64,000 nucleotides of DNA from Bifidobacterium magnum (GCF_000741255.1 NZ_JGZB01000003.1:1-64000); one strand, 5' to 3'. Positions 25,390-35,252 are shown, counted from the stretch's first letter. The notes: generated by a model from the sequence alone, not told the origin. Program-made: numbers and translations.

Positions 25390-27321
25390 ATGGCTGTTCG
25401 CGGCGATATTCGAAATGTTGCAATTGTGGCGCACGTCGACCACGGCAAGACCACTCTGGTCAACGCAATGCTTCAGCAGTCCAACGTGTTCAACGAGCGT
25501 GAGGAAGTTCCGGACCGCGTGATGGATTCCAACGATCTGGAACGCGAAAAGGGCATTACGATTCTCGCCAAGAACACCGCTGTGCAGTACACGGGTCCGC
25601 TGGCCGAGAAGTACGGCCATCCGGAAGGCATCACGATCAACGTGATCGATACCCCGGGCCACGCCGATTTCGGCGGCGAAGTGGAACGCGGCATTTCCAT
25701 GGTCGACGGCGTTGTGCTGCTCGTGGACGCCTCCGAAGGCCCGCTGCCTCAGACGCGTTTCGTGCTGCGCAAGGCTCTCGAAGCCAAGCTGCCTGTCATC
25801 CTGTGCGTGAACAAGGTGGATCGTCCGGACGCCCGTATTGAAGAGGTTGTGGGCGAAGCTTCCGATCTGCTGCTGGGCTTGGCCCAGGACGTGATCGAGG
25901 AAGGTGTCGATCTCGACATCGATTCGCTGCTCGATCTGCCCGTGATCTACTGCGCCGCCAAGGCAGGTTACGCTTCCGACGACATGCCGGCCAACGGTGC
26001 TCTGCCGGACAACGACAACCTTGAGCCGCTGTTCGAATCCATCATCGCCAACATTCCGGCTCCGGAATACGAAGAAGGCGCTCCGCTGCAGGCTCACGTG
26101 GCCAACATCGACTCCTCCGACTTCCTCGGCCGTCTGGGCCTCGTGCGCATCTACAACGGCGTGCTCGAGAAGGGCAAGACTTACGGCCTGTCGCGTGTGG
26201 ACGGCTCCATTGAAAACTTCCGCATCTCCGAGCTCATGCGTACGCAGGGCCTCGACCGCGTGCCTGTGGAATCCGCAGGCCCCGGCGACATTGTGGCAGT
26301 CGCGGGCGTCAACGACATCATGATCGGCGAAACGATTGTGGATCCTAACGATCCGCGCCCGCTGCCGCTGATCCACGTGGACGACCCGGCCATCTCCATG
26401 ACCTTCGGCACCAACGATTCCCCGTTGGCCGGCACCGAAGGCAAGGACCACAAGCTGACCGCCCGCATGATCAAGGACCGTCTGGACCGCGAGCTCATCG
26501 GCAACGTGTCCATCAAGGTCATCCCGACCGACCGTCCGGATGCTTGGGAAGTCCAGGGCCGTGGCGAACTGGCGCTGGCCGTGCTCGCCGAAGAAATGCG
26601 CCGCGAAGGCTACGAACTTACCGTCGGCCGCCCGCAGGTAGTGACGAAGACCATCGACGGCCAGCTGTGCGAGCCGATGGAATCCACCACGATTGACGTG
26701 CCGGAAGAGTACATGGGTACCGTCACACAGCTCATGGCCGACCGCAAGGGCCGCATGGAATCGATGAGCAACCACGGTTCCGGCTGGATCCGCCTCGAGT
26801 TCACGGTTCCGAGCCGTGGCCTGATCGGCTTCCGTACCGCGCTGCTGTCCGCCACGCGCGGCACGGGTATCGCCGCTTCCATTTCCGCCGGTTACGCCCC
26901 GTGGGCTGGCCAGATCGTGACGCGCCAGAACGGCTCCATGGTCTCCGACCGCCAGGGCACCGCGACCCCGTACGCCATGCAGCGCCTGCAGGCCCGCGGC
27001 AGCTTCTTCGTTGATCCGCAGTCCCAGGTCTACGAGGGCCAAGTCGTCGGCATCAACAACAAGCCGGACGAGCTGGACGTGAACATCACGCTCGCCAAGC
27101 ACATGACGAACATGCGTTCCGCCACGGCCGACGTGCTCGAGACGCTGACCCCGCCGATCAAGATGAGCCTCGAAGAGTCGCTCGACTTCGCGAACGAGGA
27201 CGAGTGCGTCGAAGTGACGCCGGAAGCCATCCGCGTGCGCAAGATCATCCTCAACCGTGAGGATTGGTACAAGTGGCGCGCCAAGCAGCGCCGCGCCAAC
27301 AACGCCGCCAACAACAAGTGA
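25390..27321 (+). CDS. typA: translational GTPase TypA/BipA
   Basis: BipA is an EF-G-like ribosome GTPase that aids 50S assembly and growth under stress. This 643-residue protein has G1 AHVDHGKTT at 15-23, the EREKGITI G2 region, [10 protein letters not shown] as G3, and CVNKVDRPD as G4. Domains II-III and the TypA C-terminal domain with [19 protein letters not shown] follow. AGGAGAGG is upstream. The last 20 residues are basic and Asn/Ala rich. A hairpin GTGCGT-AA-ACGCAC at 25308-25321 lies in its upstream region. Confidence 0.95.
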   Translation: MAVRGDIRNVAIVAHVDHGKTTLVNAMLQQSNVFNEREEVPDRVMDSNDLEREKGITILAKNTAVQYTGPLAEKYGHPEGITINVIDTPGHADFGGEVERGISMVDGVVLLVDASEGPLPQTRFVLRKALEAKLPVILCVNKVDRPDARIEEVVGEASDLLLGLAQDVIEEGVDLDIDSLLDLPVIYCAAKAGYASDDMPANGALPDNDNLEPLFESIIANIPAPEYEEGAPLQAHVANIDSSDFLGRLGLVRIYNGVLEKGKTYGLSRVDGSIENFRISELMRTQGLDRVPVESAGPGDIVAVAGVNDIMIGETIVDPNDPRPLPLIHVDDPAISMTFGTNDSPLAGTEGKDHKLTARMIKDRLDRELIGNVSIKVIPTDRPDAWEVQGRGELALAVLAEEMRREGYELTVGRPQVVTKTIDGQLCEPMESTTIDVPEEYMGTVTQLMADRKGRMESMSNHGSGWIRLEFTVPSRGLIGFRTALLSATRGTGIAASISAGYAPWAGQIVTRQNGSMVSDRQGTATPYAMQRLQARGSFFVDPQSQVYEGQVVGINNKPDELDVNITLAKHMTNMRSATADVLETLTPPIKMSLEESLDFANEDECVEVTPEAIRVRKIILNREDWYKWRAKQRRANNAANNK

Positions 27322-27346
27322 GCGAAAGACCGCACCCGATCGGTCG

Positions 27347-27371
27347 TCATTCATTAATTATTAATGAATGA
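27347..27371. repeat. AT-rich perfect palindrome after typA
   Basis: TCATTCATTAA (27347-27357) and TTAATGAATGA (27361-27371) are exact arms around TTA. It lies just after typA and before the GC-rich terminator. It could be an extra RNA hairpin protecting the 3' end or a protein site. Confidence 0.7.
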
Positions 27372-27401
27372 ATATGACTGACTGACGGTACCGCCGACAA
27401 A

Positions 27402-27445
27402 CCCGGCAATATTGGACACTGTTCCCGTATTGCCGGGATTTTTAT
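27402..27445 (+). terminator. intrinsic terminator of typA
   Basis: CCCGGCAATA and TATTGCCGGG are exact 10-base arms with a 16-base loop, followed by ATTTTTATA. Confidence 0.83.
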
Positions 27446-27494
27446 ATTTCGGAACCATAATTTCGCTACGCACCATTTTCGTACCGTTTCGTAC

Positions 27495-27500
27495 TACACT
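27495..27500 (+). promoter_or_regulatory. -10 box of a predicted leaderless transcript
   Basis: TACACT, then 8 bases, then ATG at 27509. Confidence 0.42.
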
Positions 27501-27508
27501 GAGGCGAT

Positions 27509-27988
27509 ATGAGTCAACGCGCGTATCAATCGACATCAGCACCGTCCACCGCCGACGTTCCGATTCCATGGAGCCATCGTCAAGGCGGCGTCGTCAAACT
27601 CGTGATCACGGTGCTCGCGGCGTTGGCAAGCACCTTTGTCGGCACGATCGCCCAACGCATGGGCGCGTCCGCCAATATTCCGTATGGGTTGGCACTGGCT
27701 TGGCTGCTCGTGGGCATGTCCGCATGGTGCGCGCGCAGCCGCATGGGAGGCGTGGGGTTGGCCATCCATCTGATCGTCTCCTCGATGTTCGCGTATTTCC
27801 TGGCCAATTTCTCTCCATTGGGAGATGTGCTGGTACCGCTGTTCGCCACGGGGGATTTGCCGTTCTTTAGCAAATACGCCAGCCTGTTCTGGCTGTTCGG
27901 CATGGTCGCCGTGCAAGTCGTGGTCATGATACTTCCCTCGCGGTGCTTCGAGATAACGCCGCGCGATGATTCGCGCACACGCGCATAG
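27509..27988 (+). CDS. four-helix membrane protein, function unknown
   Basis: This 159-residue protein has four hydrophobic segments at about 28-47, 57-75, 80-100 and 120-143, with a Ser/Thr-rich cytoplasmic N-terminus. I do not recognise the family. The ATG has a TACACT box 8 bases upstream. It ends 10 bases before pheA, whose ribosome-binding site is in the gap, so it leads the pheA-tyrA transcript. Confidence 0.72.
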   Translation: MSQRAYQSTSAPSTADVPIPWSHRQGGVVKLVITVLAALASTFVGTIAQRMGASANIPYGLALAWLLVGMSAWCARSRMGGVGLAIHLIVSSMFAYFLANFSPLGDVLVPLFATGDLPFFSKYASLFWLFGMVAVQVVVMILPSRCFEITPRDDSRTRA

Positions 27989-27998
27989 GGGAGGGACC

Positions 27999-28994
27999 AT
28001 GACGACGCGGCTGTATTATTTGGGTCCACAAGGCACATTTACGCATCAGGCGGCCATAGCGGCGGCAAGCGAGCTGCGTCGACATATGCCAGAAGAATCG
28101 TTCGACCTCGTGGCCTGCGCGAATATTGGCGATGTATTCGCCGGGGCGCAGCGCGGCGAATTCGGCGTGGTGGCTTGGGAAAACAACGTGGAAGGCGTAG
28201 TGGTTCCCAACCTTGACGCGCTGCTCGACAGCGCGGACATGGCCGGCGTGGCCCGCGTGGACGTGCATGTGACGTTTGACGCGTTCGTCACTACGGATAC
28301 GGCGCACCGGTACGGGGAGAGTGCCGAACGCATATTGCGCCATTGCTCAAGCGTTACCGCGCATCCGCACGGATTGGCGCAATGCCGTACATTCACCAAA
28401 CGCTACGGGCTTGAACCCGTACCGGCCACCTCGAACGCGGCGGGATGCCAAAATCTCGCATCCGAAAGTGTCGCGCTCGCGCCGAGCCTGTGCGGCGACC
28501 TATATGGCCTGCACACCGTGGCCCGCGCCGTACAGGATTTCGACGGCGCCCGTACCAGTTTTCTCGTATTGACCAACCGTGCGCACGCCGTGCAATTCAT
28601 GGACGAATACCGGACGCAGGACGCCGGCGGATACGAATCGATCATAGGATTTGTACCGCTGGCCACGGGACCTGGCGTATTGGCGGACCTTTTGAACAAG
28701 TTCCGCGACGCGGGACTCAACATGGTCAGCCTCATGTCCCGTCCCATCAAGGGCCATGACGGCACCTACAGCTTCATTGCCACCATCGACCAGGCGCCGT
28801 GGCAGGTGCAATGCCGCCATGTGCTTGAACGTGTGATGGGACACGGGGACTGGGTCAAGACTCTGGCGGTGTATCCACACCACACCCAGGTGTATCCGCC
28901 CGTCACCGACTGGATGTTGCCGCAAGGCGGCATATGTACGCAAATGGAACCGCAGGCTACGCGGCACAACATGCAAGGGGAACTATTATGGTAG
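27999..28994 (+). CDS. pheA: prephenate dehydratase
   Basis: PheA converts prephenate to phenylpyruvate in Phe biosynthesis. This 331-residue protein is the monofunctional type without chorismate mutase. It has YYLGPQGTFTHQAA at the N-terminus, FGVVAWENNVEGVV with the active-site segment, and ACQN-like AAGCQNLASE. The C-terminal ACT domain, GFVPLATGPGVLADLLNKFR to SRPIKGHDGTYSF, is expected to bind Phe for feedback inhibition. GGGGAGGG precedes the ATG at 27999. The motif TRTSF before the ACT domain reads ARTSF here. Confidence 0.94.
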   Translation: MTTRLYYLGPQGTFTHQAAIAAASELRRHMPEESFDLVACANIGDVFAGAQRGEFGVVAWENNVEGVVVPNLDALLDSADMAGVARVDVHVTFDAFVTTDTAHRYGESAERILRHCSSVTAHPHGLAQCRTFTKRYGLEPVPATSNAAGCQNLASESVALAPSLCGDLYGLHTVARAVQDFDGARTSFLVLTNRAHAVQFMDEYRTQDAGGYESIIGFVPLATGPGVLADLLNKFRDAGLNMVSLMSRPIKGHDGTYSFIATIDQAPWQVQCRHVLERVMGHGDWVKTLAVYPHHTQVYPPVTDWMLPQGGICTQMEPQATRHNMQGELLW

Positions 28995-30073
28995 CGCAGG
29001 ACCACATCACTGTTGATGAATGGACGCAGGCGGAGCCTCAAGCCGCAGAAGGCACGGAAGCGCCCGGCCGCGTCGGCATCGTGGGCTTGGGGCTGATTGG
29101 CGGTTCCCTGGCGCGCAGGCTCGCCACCACGCATTGCGAGGTATTGGCATGGAACCATCGCGCCGAGCCCTACGCGGATGCACAACGCTACGGCATCCGG
29201 TGCATGGAATATTTGGAAGATCTCGTACTCGCCAAGCCCGACGTACTCGTCCTGTGCAATCCGCTGTCCGCCATGCCGGATATTTTGCATCGCATTGCGC
29301 CCGTTATCGATCCGGACGCCACCACGCTTACCGACGTGGGCTCCGTCAAAGGACTCGTGCGCGACCAGGTCAACGAGGCGGGACTTGACCATTGCTATGT
29401 GGGCGCGCACCCCATGGCCGGCAACGAACTGTCAGGCTGGCGCGCCGCCGACCCGCAGCTGTTCGACAAGGCGTTGTGGGCGGTGACGTTTGGCGACAAC
29501 ACCGCATACGGGCGCGTACTTCAAGTGGCGTCCATGATCACGCAATTGTGCATGAACCGGCTCATCATAGTGGACGACGCCACGCATGACCGCGCCGCCG
29601 CGCAAATCTCCCACATGCCGCACGCCATCGCCACCATGCTCGCCAACATGCTTATCGACAATCCCGACCGCAACATCGCCATGTCGCTGGCCGCGGGCTC
29701 CTGGCGCGACATGACGCGCGTAGCCCTGACCGATCCGCACCGCACGCAGGCGATGGTGGAAGAAAACAGCGGCGACGTGGAACAGCTGCTGCGCGAAGTC
29801 ATCAGGCGCGTCACGCGGCTGGCCGACGCGCTGCGCGACAACGACCAGCAGACCGTAGACAACTTCTTCGCCCACGCCGACCCGTTCCGCTCGGCGCGCG
29901 CCAAGGCGCTCGCCGCCATCGAGGAACGCCATACGGAAACCATTTTCGGTTCCCTCGAAGTGCGCGCCGACCATTGGCGCGAGGACCTGCTCGCATCCGC
30001 GGCGCGCGGCGAACATATCATTCGTTTTACCGACCCGCACCGCGCCATTATGGAGCAGGGCATCGCGCTGTAA
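28988..30073 (+). CDS. tyrA: prephenate dehydrogenase
   Basis: TyrA makes 4-hydroxyphenylpyruvate for Tyr. This 361-residue protein has the Rossmann motif VGIVGLGLIGGSLARRL at about 25-41, DVGSVKGLVRDQV, and GAHPMAGNELSGW with the catalytic His. The C-terminal helical domain is complete. It starts 7 bases inside pheA (ATGGTAG overlap), so the two genes are coupled. Its stop is 3 bases from that of the convergent SH3-like gene. Confidence 0.93.
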   Translation: MVAQDHITVDEWTQAEPQAAEGTEAPGRVGIVGLGLIGGSLARRLATTHCEVLAWNHRAEPYADAQRYGIRCMEYLEDLVLAKPDVLVLCNPLSAMPDILHRIAPVIDPDATTLTDVGSVKGLVRDQVNEAGLDHCYVGAHPMAGNELSGWRAADPQLFDKALWAVTFGDNTAYGRVLQVASMITQLCMNRLIIVDDATHDRAAAQISHMPHAIATMLANMLIDNPDRNIAMSLAAGSWRDMTRVALTDPHRTQAMVEENSGDVEQLLREVIRRVTRLADALRDNDQQTVDNFFAHADPFRSARAKALAAIEERHTETIFGSLEVRADHWREDLLASAARGEHIIRFTDPHRAIMEQGIAL

Positions 30074-30076
30074 TGC

Positions 30077-30376
30077 TTACTGTTCCGGCTGCACCCGGCG
30101 TTTCGGGCGCTCGGGAACAGGCTTGAGCCGCACAATCGTGCGTGCATCGATGGCCACATCCTCGGCGGGACGGCGTCCGTTGGCCGACGCGTCACGCGTC
30201 AGCGCGAGCGTAACGCCGTCCCATGAGCGCACATGTCCCACAAAGTCGCGGAATTGCGGACGCCCGCTGTATTCGTCAATACCGTCAGCCACGCGCACCA
30301 CAAGGCGCGCACCTTCGGGGATATGCGAAGGCAGCGGAATCCGCGGCATTGGTTCTTGTTGTTGTTCTTCTTGCAT
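30077..30376 (-). CDS. small SH3-like domain protein, possible stand-alone Rv0428c-type N-domain
   Basis: This 99-residue protein has a Gln/Glu-rich start and then a beta-rich domain: GARLVVRVADG, FVGHVRSWDGVTLALTRD, AIDARTIVRLKPVPERP. The order of hydrophobic strands and the closing KPVPERP resemble the SH3-like domain found at the N-terminus of actinobacterial Rv0428c-type acetyltransferases, but no GNAT domain follows. ATG at 30376 or at 30349 could start it. It sits 3 bases upstream of the FtsX permease stop in the same direction. The family call is tentative. Confidence 0.6.
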   Translation of the reverse strand: MQEEQQQEPMPRIPLPSHIPEGARLVVRVADGIDEYSGRPQFRDFVGHVRSWDGVTLALTRDASANGRRPAEDVAIDARTIVRLKPVPERPKRRVQPEQ

Positions 30377-30379
30377 GAT

Positions 30380-33271
30380 TTACTCGCTTGCCACCGCGTC
30401 GAGCACGGGCTGCTTCAAGGCGTGATGGGCTGGCGAAATGCTTGCGACCAATCCCACCACAATGGACAGCACAAGGAACACGCCAAGTTCACCCCATGGA
30501 ATGGCCAGCTGTGTGAGGCCGTTGTTGGCGTAGGTGGAGCGGATCACCATGCCCGCGCTTATGCCCACAATAATGCCCAGCAGCGTGCCGAATACGGAAA
30601 TGATCGCGGCCTCGATGCCGAGCATGCCGCGCACTTGGCCGTTGGACGTGCCGATGGCGCGCAAGAGCCCGATTTCCTTCGTACGCTCCGCCACGCTCAA
30701 CGCCAACGTATTTACAATGCCGAAGATGGCGATCACAATGGACAGCGCCAGCAGCGCGTAGAGGATGATCAAAATGGAATTGATCATCGTGGCCATCGTG
30801 GATTTGAATTCGTCGCGGTTCATGATGTTGACGACATAATAGGGTTTGACGGCGTCCTGCAACTTGCGTTGCACACTCGCCACATCGGCGCCCTTGTCGG
30901 CGATCATGTACAGGACCATCGTCATATGCGTTTGCGGCGTGCCCAGCTCATCGGCGACCTTGTTGTTGACGAACGCCATGGTGCGATATATGGAATTCGT
31001 GATAATCGCGCCAATTTTGAGCTTCTTGGTCACCGTGTCCGTACGCGTTTTGACGAGCGTCATCGGGTCGACATGCTTCGCGTCCTCGGCGATTTTCTGC
31101 GCTTCCTCGGCCTTGGCTTGCGCCTGCTGCAAGTCGCCTTGCGCGGCCAAGCGCTGCGCTTCCTGCTGTACCTGCATGATCTGGTCCTGCACATGCTGCT
31201 GGTATTGCGCCTGGGCTTGGCGCGTGGCCTGCTCGTCAACCGTGACCTGCTTGGCGCGTACCGTGACGGTTTGGCCGAGCTTCCAGTCCTGGTTTTTGGC
31301 GACTTGCGCGCCAATGACGAGATCGCCGTCACGCAACGCCGCCACAGGATCGCCCTGCTGTTCGTCGTCCCCAGTATCGGGACTGAAAATCTTGGTAAAC
31401 AGCGACGGGTCGCTGGCCATGACAAGGCTTGGATCGCTGTCGTTGTAGGTCACGCCCATTACGGCGCTGACGGGAACGGCCGTATCGATGCCTTTGACGT
31501 CCTCCATGGCCTTGACCTGTTCATCGGTCAATTGGCCGTTTGCGGCGTTCATCGCCACAAAATCGCCCTTGAACCCCGTGTCCACCAACGAGTTGACGGA
31601 CGCTTTGGCACTTGAAGCGACCACGGCGAGACACCCCACAATGGCGACACCTACGAACAAGGCCGTGGCCGTGTTCGCGGTACGGCGCTTGGCACGTGAA
31701 ATATTGCGCGTGGCAAGGCGTCCCGTTACCGGGAATAAATGGGACGGAATCCAACCGAGCACGGCCTGGGCGGGGGAGACAAGGGCCGGCGCCATAACAA
31801 TGACACCGAGCACCACAAGCGCGGCGCCCACGCCAAGCGGCCAGCCGACAGTCATATCGTTGACGGCCTTCCATGGGGTGGGGTCGTCCACATTGACCAA
31901 GCGCCAGGTGAACGCCCAGCAGCAGGCGCCGAGCACCGTCATCACCGCGCCGATAATGGCGCGGGCACGCACGGGCTTTTCGGGATTCACCGTGGCGTTC
32001 ATCGCCTGGATCGGGGGAGCGAGCGCCGCCGTGCGGGCGGGCCATGCCGCGCCCACAATAGTGACGACCAGGCCAACAACCAATCCCACAATCATGTCCG
32101 TAAGGGACGGGTCCACGGCTCCTGTCAGCGGCATGCCGGCGGCATTGAGTCCGGCGACAATCAAACGCACCATGCCCCAGCCCAACGCGATGCCGAGTAC
32201 GGATCCCACGAGGCCGAGCACCAGCGCCTGGATAATCACCGTCATGAAAATCTGTAGCGGTGAGGCGCCCACGGAACGCAGCAGCGCGTACCCGCGCATG
32301 GAATCATGCACGATCATCGAGAATGTGTTCGCAATAATGAACGAACCCACGAACAGCGCGATAATCGCGAAAATCAGGATCAAGGGTTGTACGAATCCCA
32401 TTTGGTCCTGAACGGATTTGGTGGTTTCGTCGCGTACTGAATCGCCCGTAACGGCGTGCGCGTCGGCGGATTTGGGAAGATCCCGGTTGATGCGGTCGGC
32501 GAGCTGCTGCTGTTGCTGCTCGTCCAGCGGCGTCGTTTTCGAGCCGTAGACGCCGATTTGGGACACTTCGTTGCTTTTGCCCGTGGACTGTTCGCTTAAC
32601 GATTTGGCGAGCGCCGGATCAATGGCGATGATCGTGGCGCCGGCCTGCGAGGATGCCGTGTTGAACGCGCCGACCACTTTGACTTTGTGCGGACCGTCGC
32701 CAAATACCACGGTGGTTTCGTCGCCGACCGTGAGCCCGGATTTGTCCAGCGCCTCGTTCGTAAGCGCGATCTGGTTGTCGGCTTCGGCCCAGTGTCCTTT
32801 GGTAAGCGTGGAGGAGCGCCATTCATTGCCTGGTCCCACGCCAATGCCGAGTGTGGGCGCGCCCATCGAGCTACGGGCGTTGCCGTTGGCGCCCACGAGC
32901 ACGAGCCCGCTGACCATGTAGGAGGGCGAGGCCGCGGCCACGCCCGGAATTTTGCTCAGCGTCTGCGCAAGATTCGGATTGATGCTGTTGTATGTGGTGC
33001 TCGTATTCCCGGTAAGCGAGGAGGATGCGCCTGAATCACTTGAGGATGAGGAATCGGTGCCGATGCTCTTGTCGTTATGTTGTTCGGTGGCGCCGCGCAC
33101 ATAGACGTCGGCGTCGGCGTTGGTGGCCATCATCTGGCTCACCTGGTTGTTGAGCATGTCCCTGAAACAGAATGATCCCACCACGAACGAGACGCCGAGC
33201 ATGATGGCGATGATCGACATGATGAACCGGCCCATATGGGCGCGCGCATCGCGCAGTCCTATGCGAATCAC
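30380..33271 (-). CDS. ABC exporter permease, FtsX/MacB-like, with a long coiled-coil insert
   Basis: This 963-residue membrane protein has the two-FtsX-domain layout. There is an N-terminal anchor (FIMSIIAIMLGVSFVVGSFC), a periplasmic-type domain, three membrane helices near 325-475, a central anchor after VTGRLATRNISRAKRRTANT near 580, a second extracytoplasmic domain, and three C-terminal helices. Residues about 672-737 are Gln/Ala/Glu rich with heptads, a likely coiled coil. GTG at 33271 overlaps the TGA of the ATPase gene (GTGA), so the two are coupled. Such exporters move lipids, peptides or antimicrobials; the substrate is unknown. Confidence 0.85.
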   Translation of the reverse strand: MIRIGLRDARAHMGRFIMSIIAIMLGVSFVVGSFCFRDMLNNQVSQMMATNADADVYVRGATEQHNDKSIGTDSSSSSDSGASSSLTGNTSTTYNSINPNLAQTLSKIPGVAAASPSYMVSGLVLVGANGNARSSMGAPTLGIGVGPGNEWRSSTLTKGHWAEADNQIALTNEALDKSGLTVGDETTVVFGDGPHKVKVVGAFNTASSQAGATIIAIDPALAKSLSEQSTGKSNEVSQIGVYGSKTTPLDEQQQQQLADRINRDLPKSADAHAVTGDSVRDETTKSVQDQMGFVQPLILIFAIIALFVGSFIIANTFSMIVHDSMRGYALLRSVGASPLQIFMTVIIQALVLGLVGSVLGIALGWGMVRLIVAGLNAAGMPLTGAVDPSLTDMIVGLVVGLVVTIVGAAWPARTAALAPPIQAMNATVNPEKPVRARAIIGAVMTVLGACCWAFTWRLVNVDDPTPWKAVNDMTVGWPLGVGAALVVLGVIVMAPALVSPAQAVLGWIPSHLFPVTGRLATRNISRAKRRTANTATALFVGVAIVGCLAVVASSAKASVNSLVDTGFKGDFVAMNAANGQLTDEQVKAMEDVKGIDTAVPVSAVMGVTYNDSDPSLVMASDPSLFTKIFSPDTGDDEQQGDPVAALRDGDLVIGAQVAKNQDWKLGQTVTVRAKQVTVDEQATRQAQAQYQQHVQDQIMQVQQEAQRLAAQGDLQQAQAKAEEAQKIAEDAKHVDPMTLVKTRTDTVTKKLKIGAIITNSIYRTMAFVNNKVADELGTPQTHMTMVLYMIADKGADVASVQRKLQDAVKPYYVVNIMNRDEFKSTMATMINSILIILYALLALSIVIAIFGIVNTLALSVAERTKEIGLLRAIGTSNGQVRGMLGIEAAIISVFGTLLGIIVGISAGMVIRSTYANNGLTQLAIPWGELGVFLVLSIVVGLVASISPAHHALKQPVLDAVASE

Positions 33272-34089
33272 AGCGCCACCTCGCCGTTGGCGGTTGCGGT
33301 GTCGAACTGGTCGTCGTCGGGATTGGCGAACACTTCGAGAATGTCGTCGTAGGACGGATGGTCCATGTCCATCGTGATCGAGCCGTCGGCGAGCACAAGC
33401 ACACGGTCCGCGAAACTGGCGGCGCGCGGATCGTGCGTCACCATGACGATCGACTGCCCGAACTCTTCCACGGACTGGCGCAGGAATCCGAGCACTTCGC
33501 GGCTGGAACGCGAGTCGAGGTTGCCTGTGGGTTCGTCGGCGAAAATGACGCTGGGACGTTCCATCATGGCGCGCGCGCACGCCACTCGCTGCTGCTGGCC
33601 GCCTGAGAGCTGGCTTGGGCGGTGACGCAAACGCTGTTCGAGTCCTACGACACGCACGACGGTATTGAACCAGTCCTTGTCGATGGGGCGGTGGGCGATC
33701 TGTAGCGGCAGCACAATATTTTCTTCGGCGTTGAGTGTGGGCACCAGATTGAACGACTGGAAAATGAAACCGATCTCCTTGCGCCGCAATTGCGTCAGTT
33801 GGCGCTGGTTCATGGAGCTCACCTCAAGACCTTCCACGAACACTTGGCCGCCGGTGGGCTGGTCGAGTCCCGCCATGCAGTGCATGAGCGTCGATTTTCC
33901 CGAGCCCGACGGTCCCATGATCGCGGTCATATGGCCACGCTGGAACTCGACATTGATATGGTCGAGCGCCACGACGCGGCTGTCGCCTTGCCCGTACGTT
34001 TTGCACAGGTCGACAGCGCGCGCCACGATCTGGTCGTCCGGAATGGTGCGCGTGGGCGATGCCGTTGACGCGGATATAGGTGTAGCCAT
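33268..34089 (-). CDS. ABC transporter ATP-binding protein, LolD/MacB type
   Basis: This 273-residue ATPase has Walker A GPSGSGKST, the Q-loop FIFQSFNLVPTLNAEENI typical of MacB/LolD ATPases, signature LSGGQQQRVACARAM, Walker B VIFADEPTGNLD and the H-loop VTHD. It powers the coupled FtsX permease. The C-terminal 45 residues are acidic and beyond the ATPase core. ATG at 34089 has AGAAGAG upstream; an ATG at 34131 is possible. Confidence 0.92.
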   Translation of the reverse strand: MATPISASTASPTRTIPDDQIVARAVDLCKTYGQGDSRVVALDHINVEFQRGHMTAIMGPSGSGKSTLMHCMAGLDQPTGGQVFVEGLEVSSMNQRQLTQLRRKEIGFIFQSFNLVPTLNAEENIVLPLQIAHRPIDKDWFNTVVRVVGLEQRLRHRPSQLSGGQQQRVACARAMMERPSVIFADEPTGNLDSRSSREVLGFLRQSVEEFGQSIVMVTHDPRAASFADRVLVLADGSITMDMDHPSYDDILEVFANPDDDQFDTATANGEVAL

Positions 34090-34162
34090 ATGCTCTTCTC
34101 TTTCTGCTGCCGGGTGTCTCTTATCAAGCATTGTAATGAATCTGGGCGGCGTATGGGCGGTA

Positions 34163-35101
34163 TTATGCGCGCGGGAACGCCTGTTCGTAGCGCTGCCTGA
34201 GTTGTTCGATGGATACGTGCGTATAGCGTTGCGTGGTCGCGAGCGATTCGTGGCCCAGCATTTCCTGCACCTCGCGCAAGTCGGCGCCGCCGTTGAGCAT
34301 ATGCGTGGCCGCGCTGTGGCGCAAGGCATGCGGGCTGATGTCGGGAACTTGGGCGTCGCGCGCATGCTCGTGCACGGCGGAGCGTACGATGCGCTGGTCC
34401 ACGCGGCCGCCGCGCGCGCCGAGAAACAGCGCATCCCCGCTTGATCCGTTGGCGAGTACGGGGCGTCCTTGTGTTCCCAACCATTGTTCCAGCGCATGTT
34501 GCGCGGGAATGCCGAACGGTACCACGCGCTGCTTGTTGCCTTTGCCGGTGACTTTGACGGTGCGGTTGGAAAAATTGAGGTCGCGCTGGTCGAGCGCCGT
34601 AAGTTCCGCCACGCGAATGCCTGTGGCGTACAGCAGCTCGATCATCGCGCAATCGCGTAATGCAATGGCTTCCTGACGCGCCTCCTTGCGATCGGCGGGC
34701 GCGGGCTGGTCCGTGCACTGCGCTTCCACGGTGCCCATCAGATCGAGCGCCTGATGTTCGTTGAGCACGGCGGGCAACGTCTGCGCCTGTTTGGGCGTGC
34801 CCAATCTGGCGGCCGGATTCGCGTCAATAATATGGTGCTGCTGGGCCCAGGAGAAGAAACGACGGATCGCCACGGTTTTGCGGGCCAGCGAGGAACGGAC
34901 GACCTGTTGGGATTCGCGGGCCATCCAGGAGCGCAAATCGGTGATCGCAACGTCTTGCAAGCGTTGTATGGAACGTTCACGGGCCAAAAAATCGAGGCAT
35001 TGGCGAATATCGGCGGCGTATGCGCGGCACGTGTGCTCGCTCAAGCCCCGGTTCGAGCGCATGAATCGGACATAGTCGTCAATCAGTTCATCGGTCCACA
35101 T
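34163..35101 (-). CDS. xerC: tyrosine recombinase XerC
   Basis: This 312-residue recombinase is the partner of XerD. It has a core-binding domain at 5-95 and catalytic residues Arg in ATGIRVAEL, Lys in GKGNKQR, HALRHSAATHML (His-Arg), GHESLATTQ (His) and Tyr in RYTHV. GGAAGGAACC precedes the ATG. xerC and xerD lie 11 kb apart in opposite orientation, which is not the usual operon neighbourhood of either but fits core actinobacterial genes. A phage integrase is unlikely given the full XerC match and no att or phage genes. Confidence 0.9.
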   Translation of the reverse strand: MWTDELIDDYVRFMRSNRGLSEHTCRAYAADIRQCLDFLARERSIQRLQDVAITDLRSWMARESQQVVRSSLARKTVAIRRFFSWAQQHHIIDANPAARLGTPKQAQTLPAVLNEHQALDLMGTVEAQCTDQPAPADRKEARQEAIALRDCAMIELLYATGIRVAELTALDQRDLNFSNRTVKVTGKGNKQRVVPFGIPAQHALEQWLGTQGRPVLANGSSGDALFLGARGGRVDQRIVRSAVHEHARDAQVPDISPHALRHSAATHMLNGGADLREVQEMLGHESLATTQRYTHVSIEQLRQRYEQAFPRA

Positions 35102-35194
35102 GCGGTTCCTTCCACGAATGCATCTTCTTACTGTAGCCGGTGGTCGGCGCGGGCACCATAGTCCACGTAGTGATCATAAAAAAGGGGCTATTTT

Positions 35195-35210
35195 TGTGAT
35201 CCTCATCACA
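35195..35210. promoter_or_regulatory. CRP/FNR-like operator palindrome
   Basis: TGTGATCCTCATCACA has perfect 6-base arms and fits TGTGA-N6-TCACA, the consensus of CRP-family sites. It lies about 43 bases upstream of the candidate oppA -35 box. Confidence 0.45.
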
Positions 35211-35252
35211 TTACGACATTGCTGAAAGATAGATTTTGCAATAGGTCAAGCG

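Noticed and set aside
30380..33580. Start of the FtsX permease at 33580
   Set aside because: The extra 103 residues overlap the ATPase gene and are Arg-rich nonsense; GTG at 33271 forms the coupled GTGA overlap.
23285..35101. Two tyrosine recombinases as signs of a mobile element
   Set aside because: Both show the XerC/XerD motif set, are flanked by core genes and have no att repeats, phage or transfer genes nearby.
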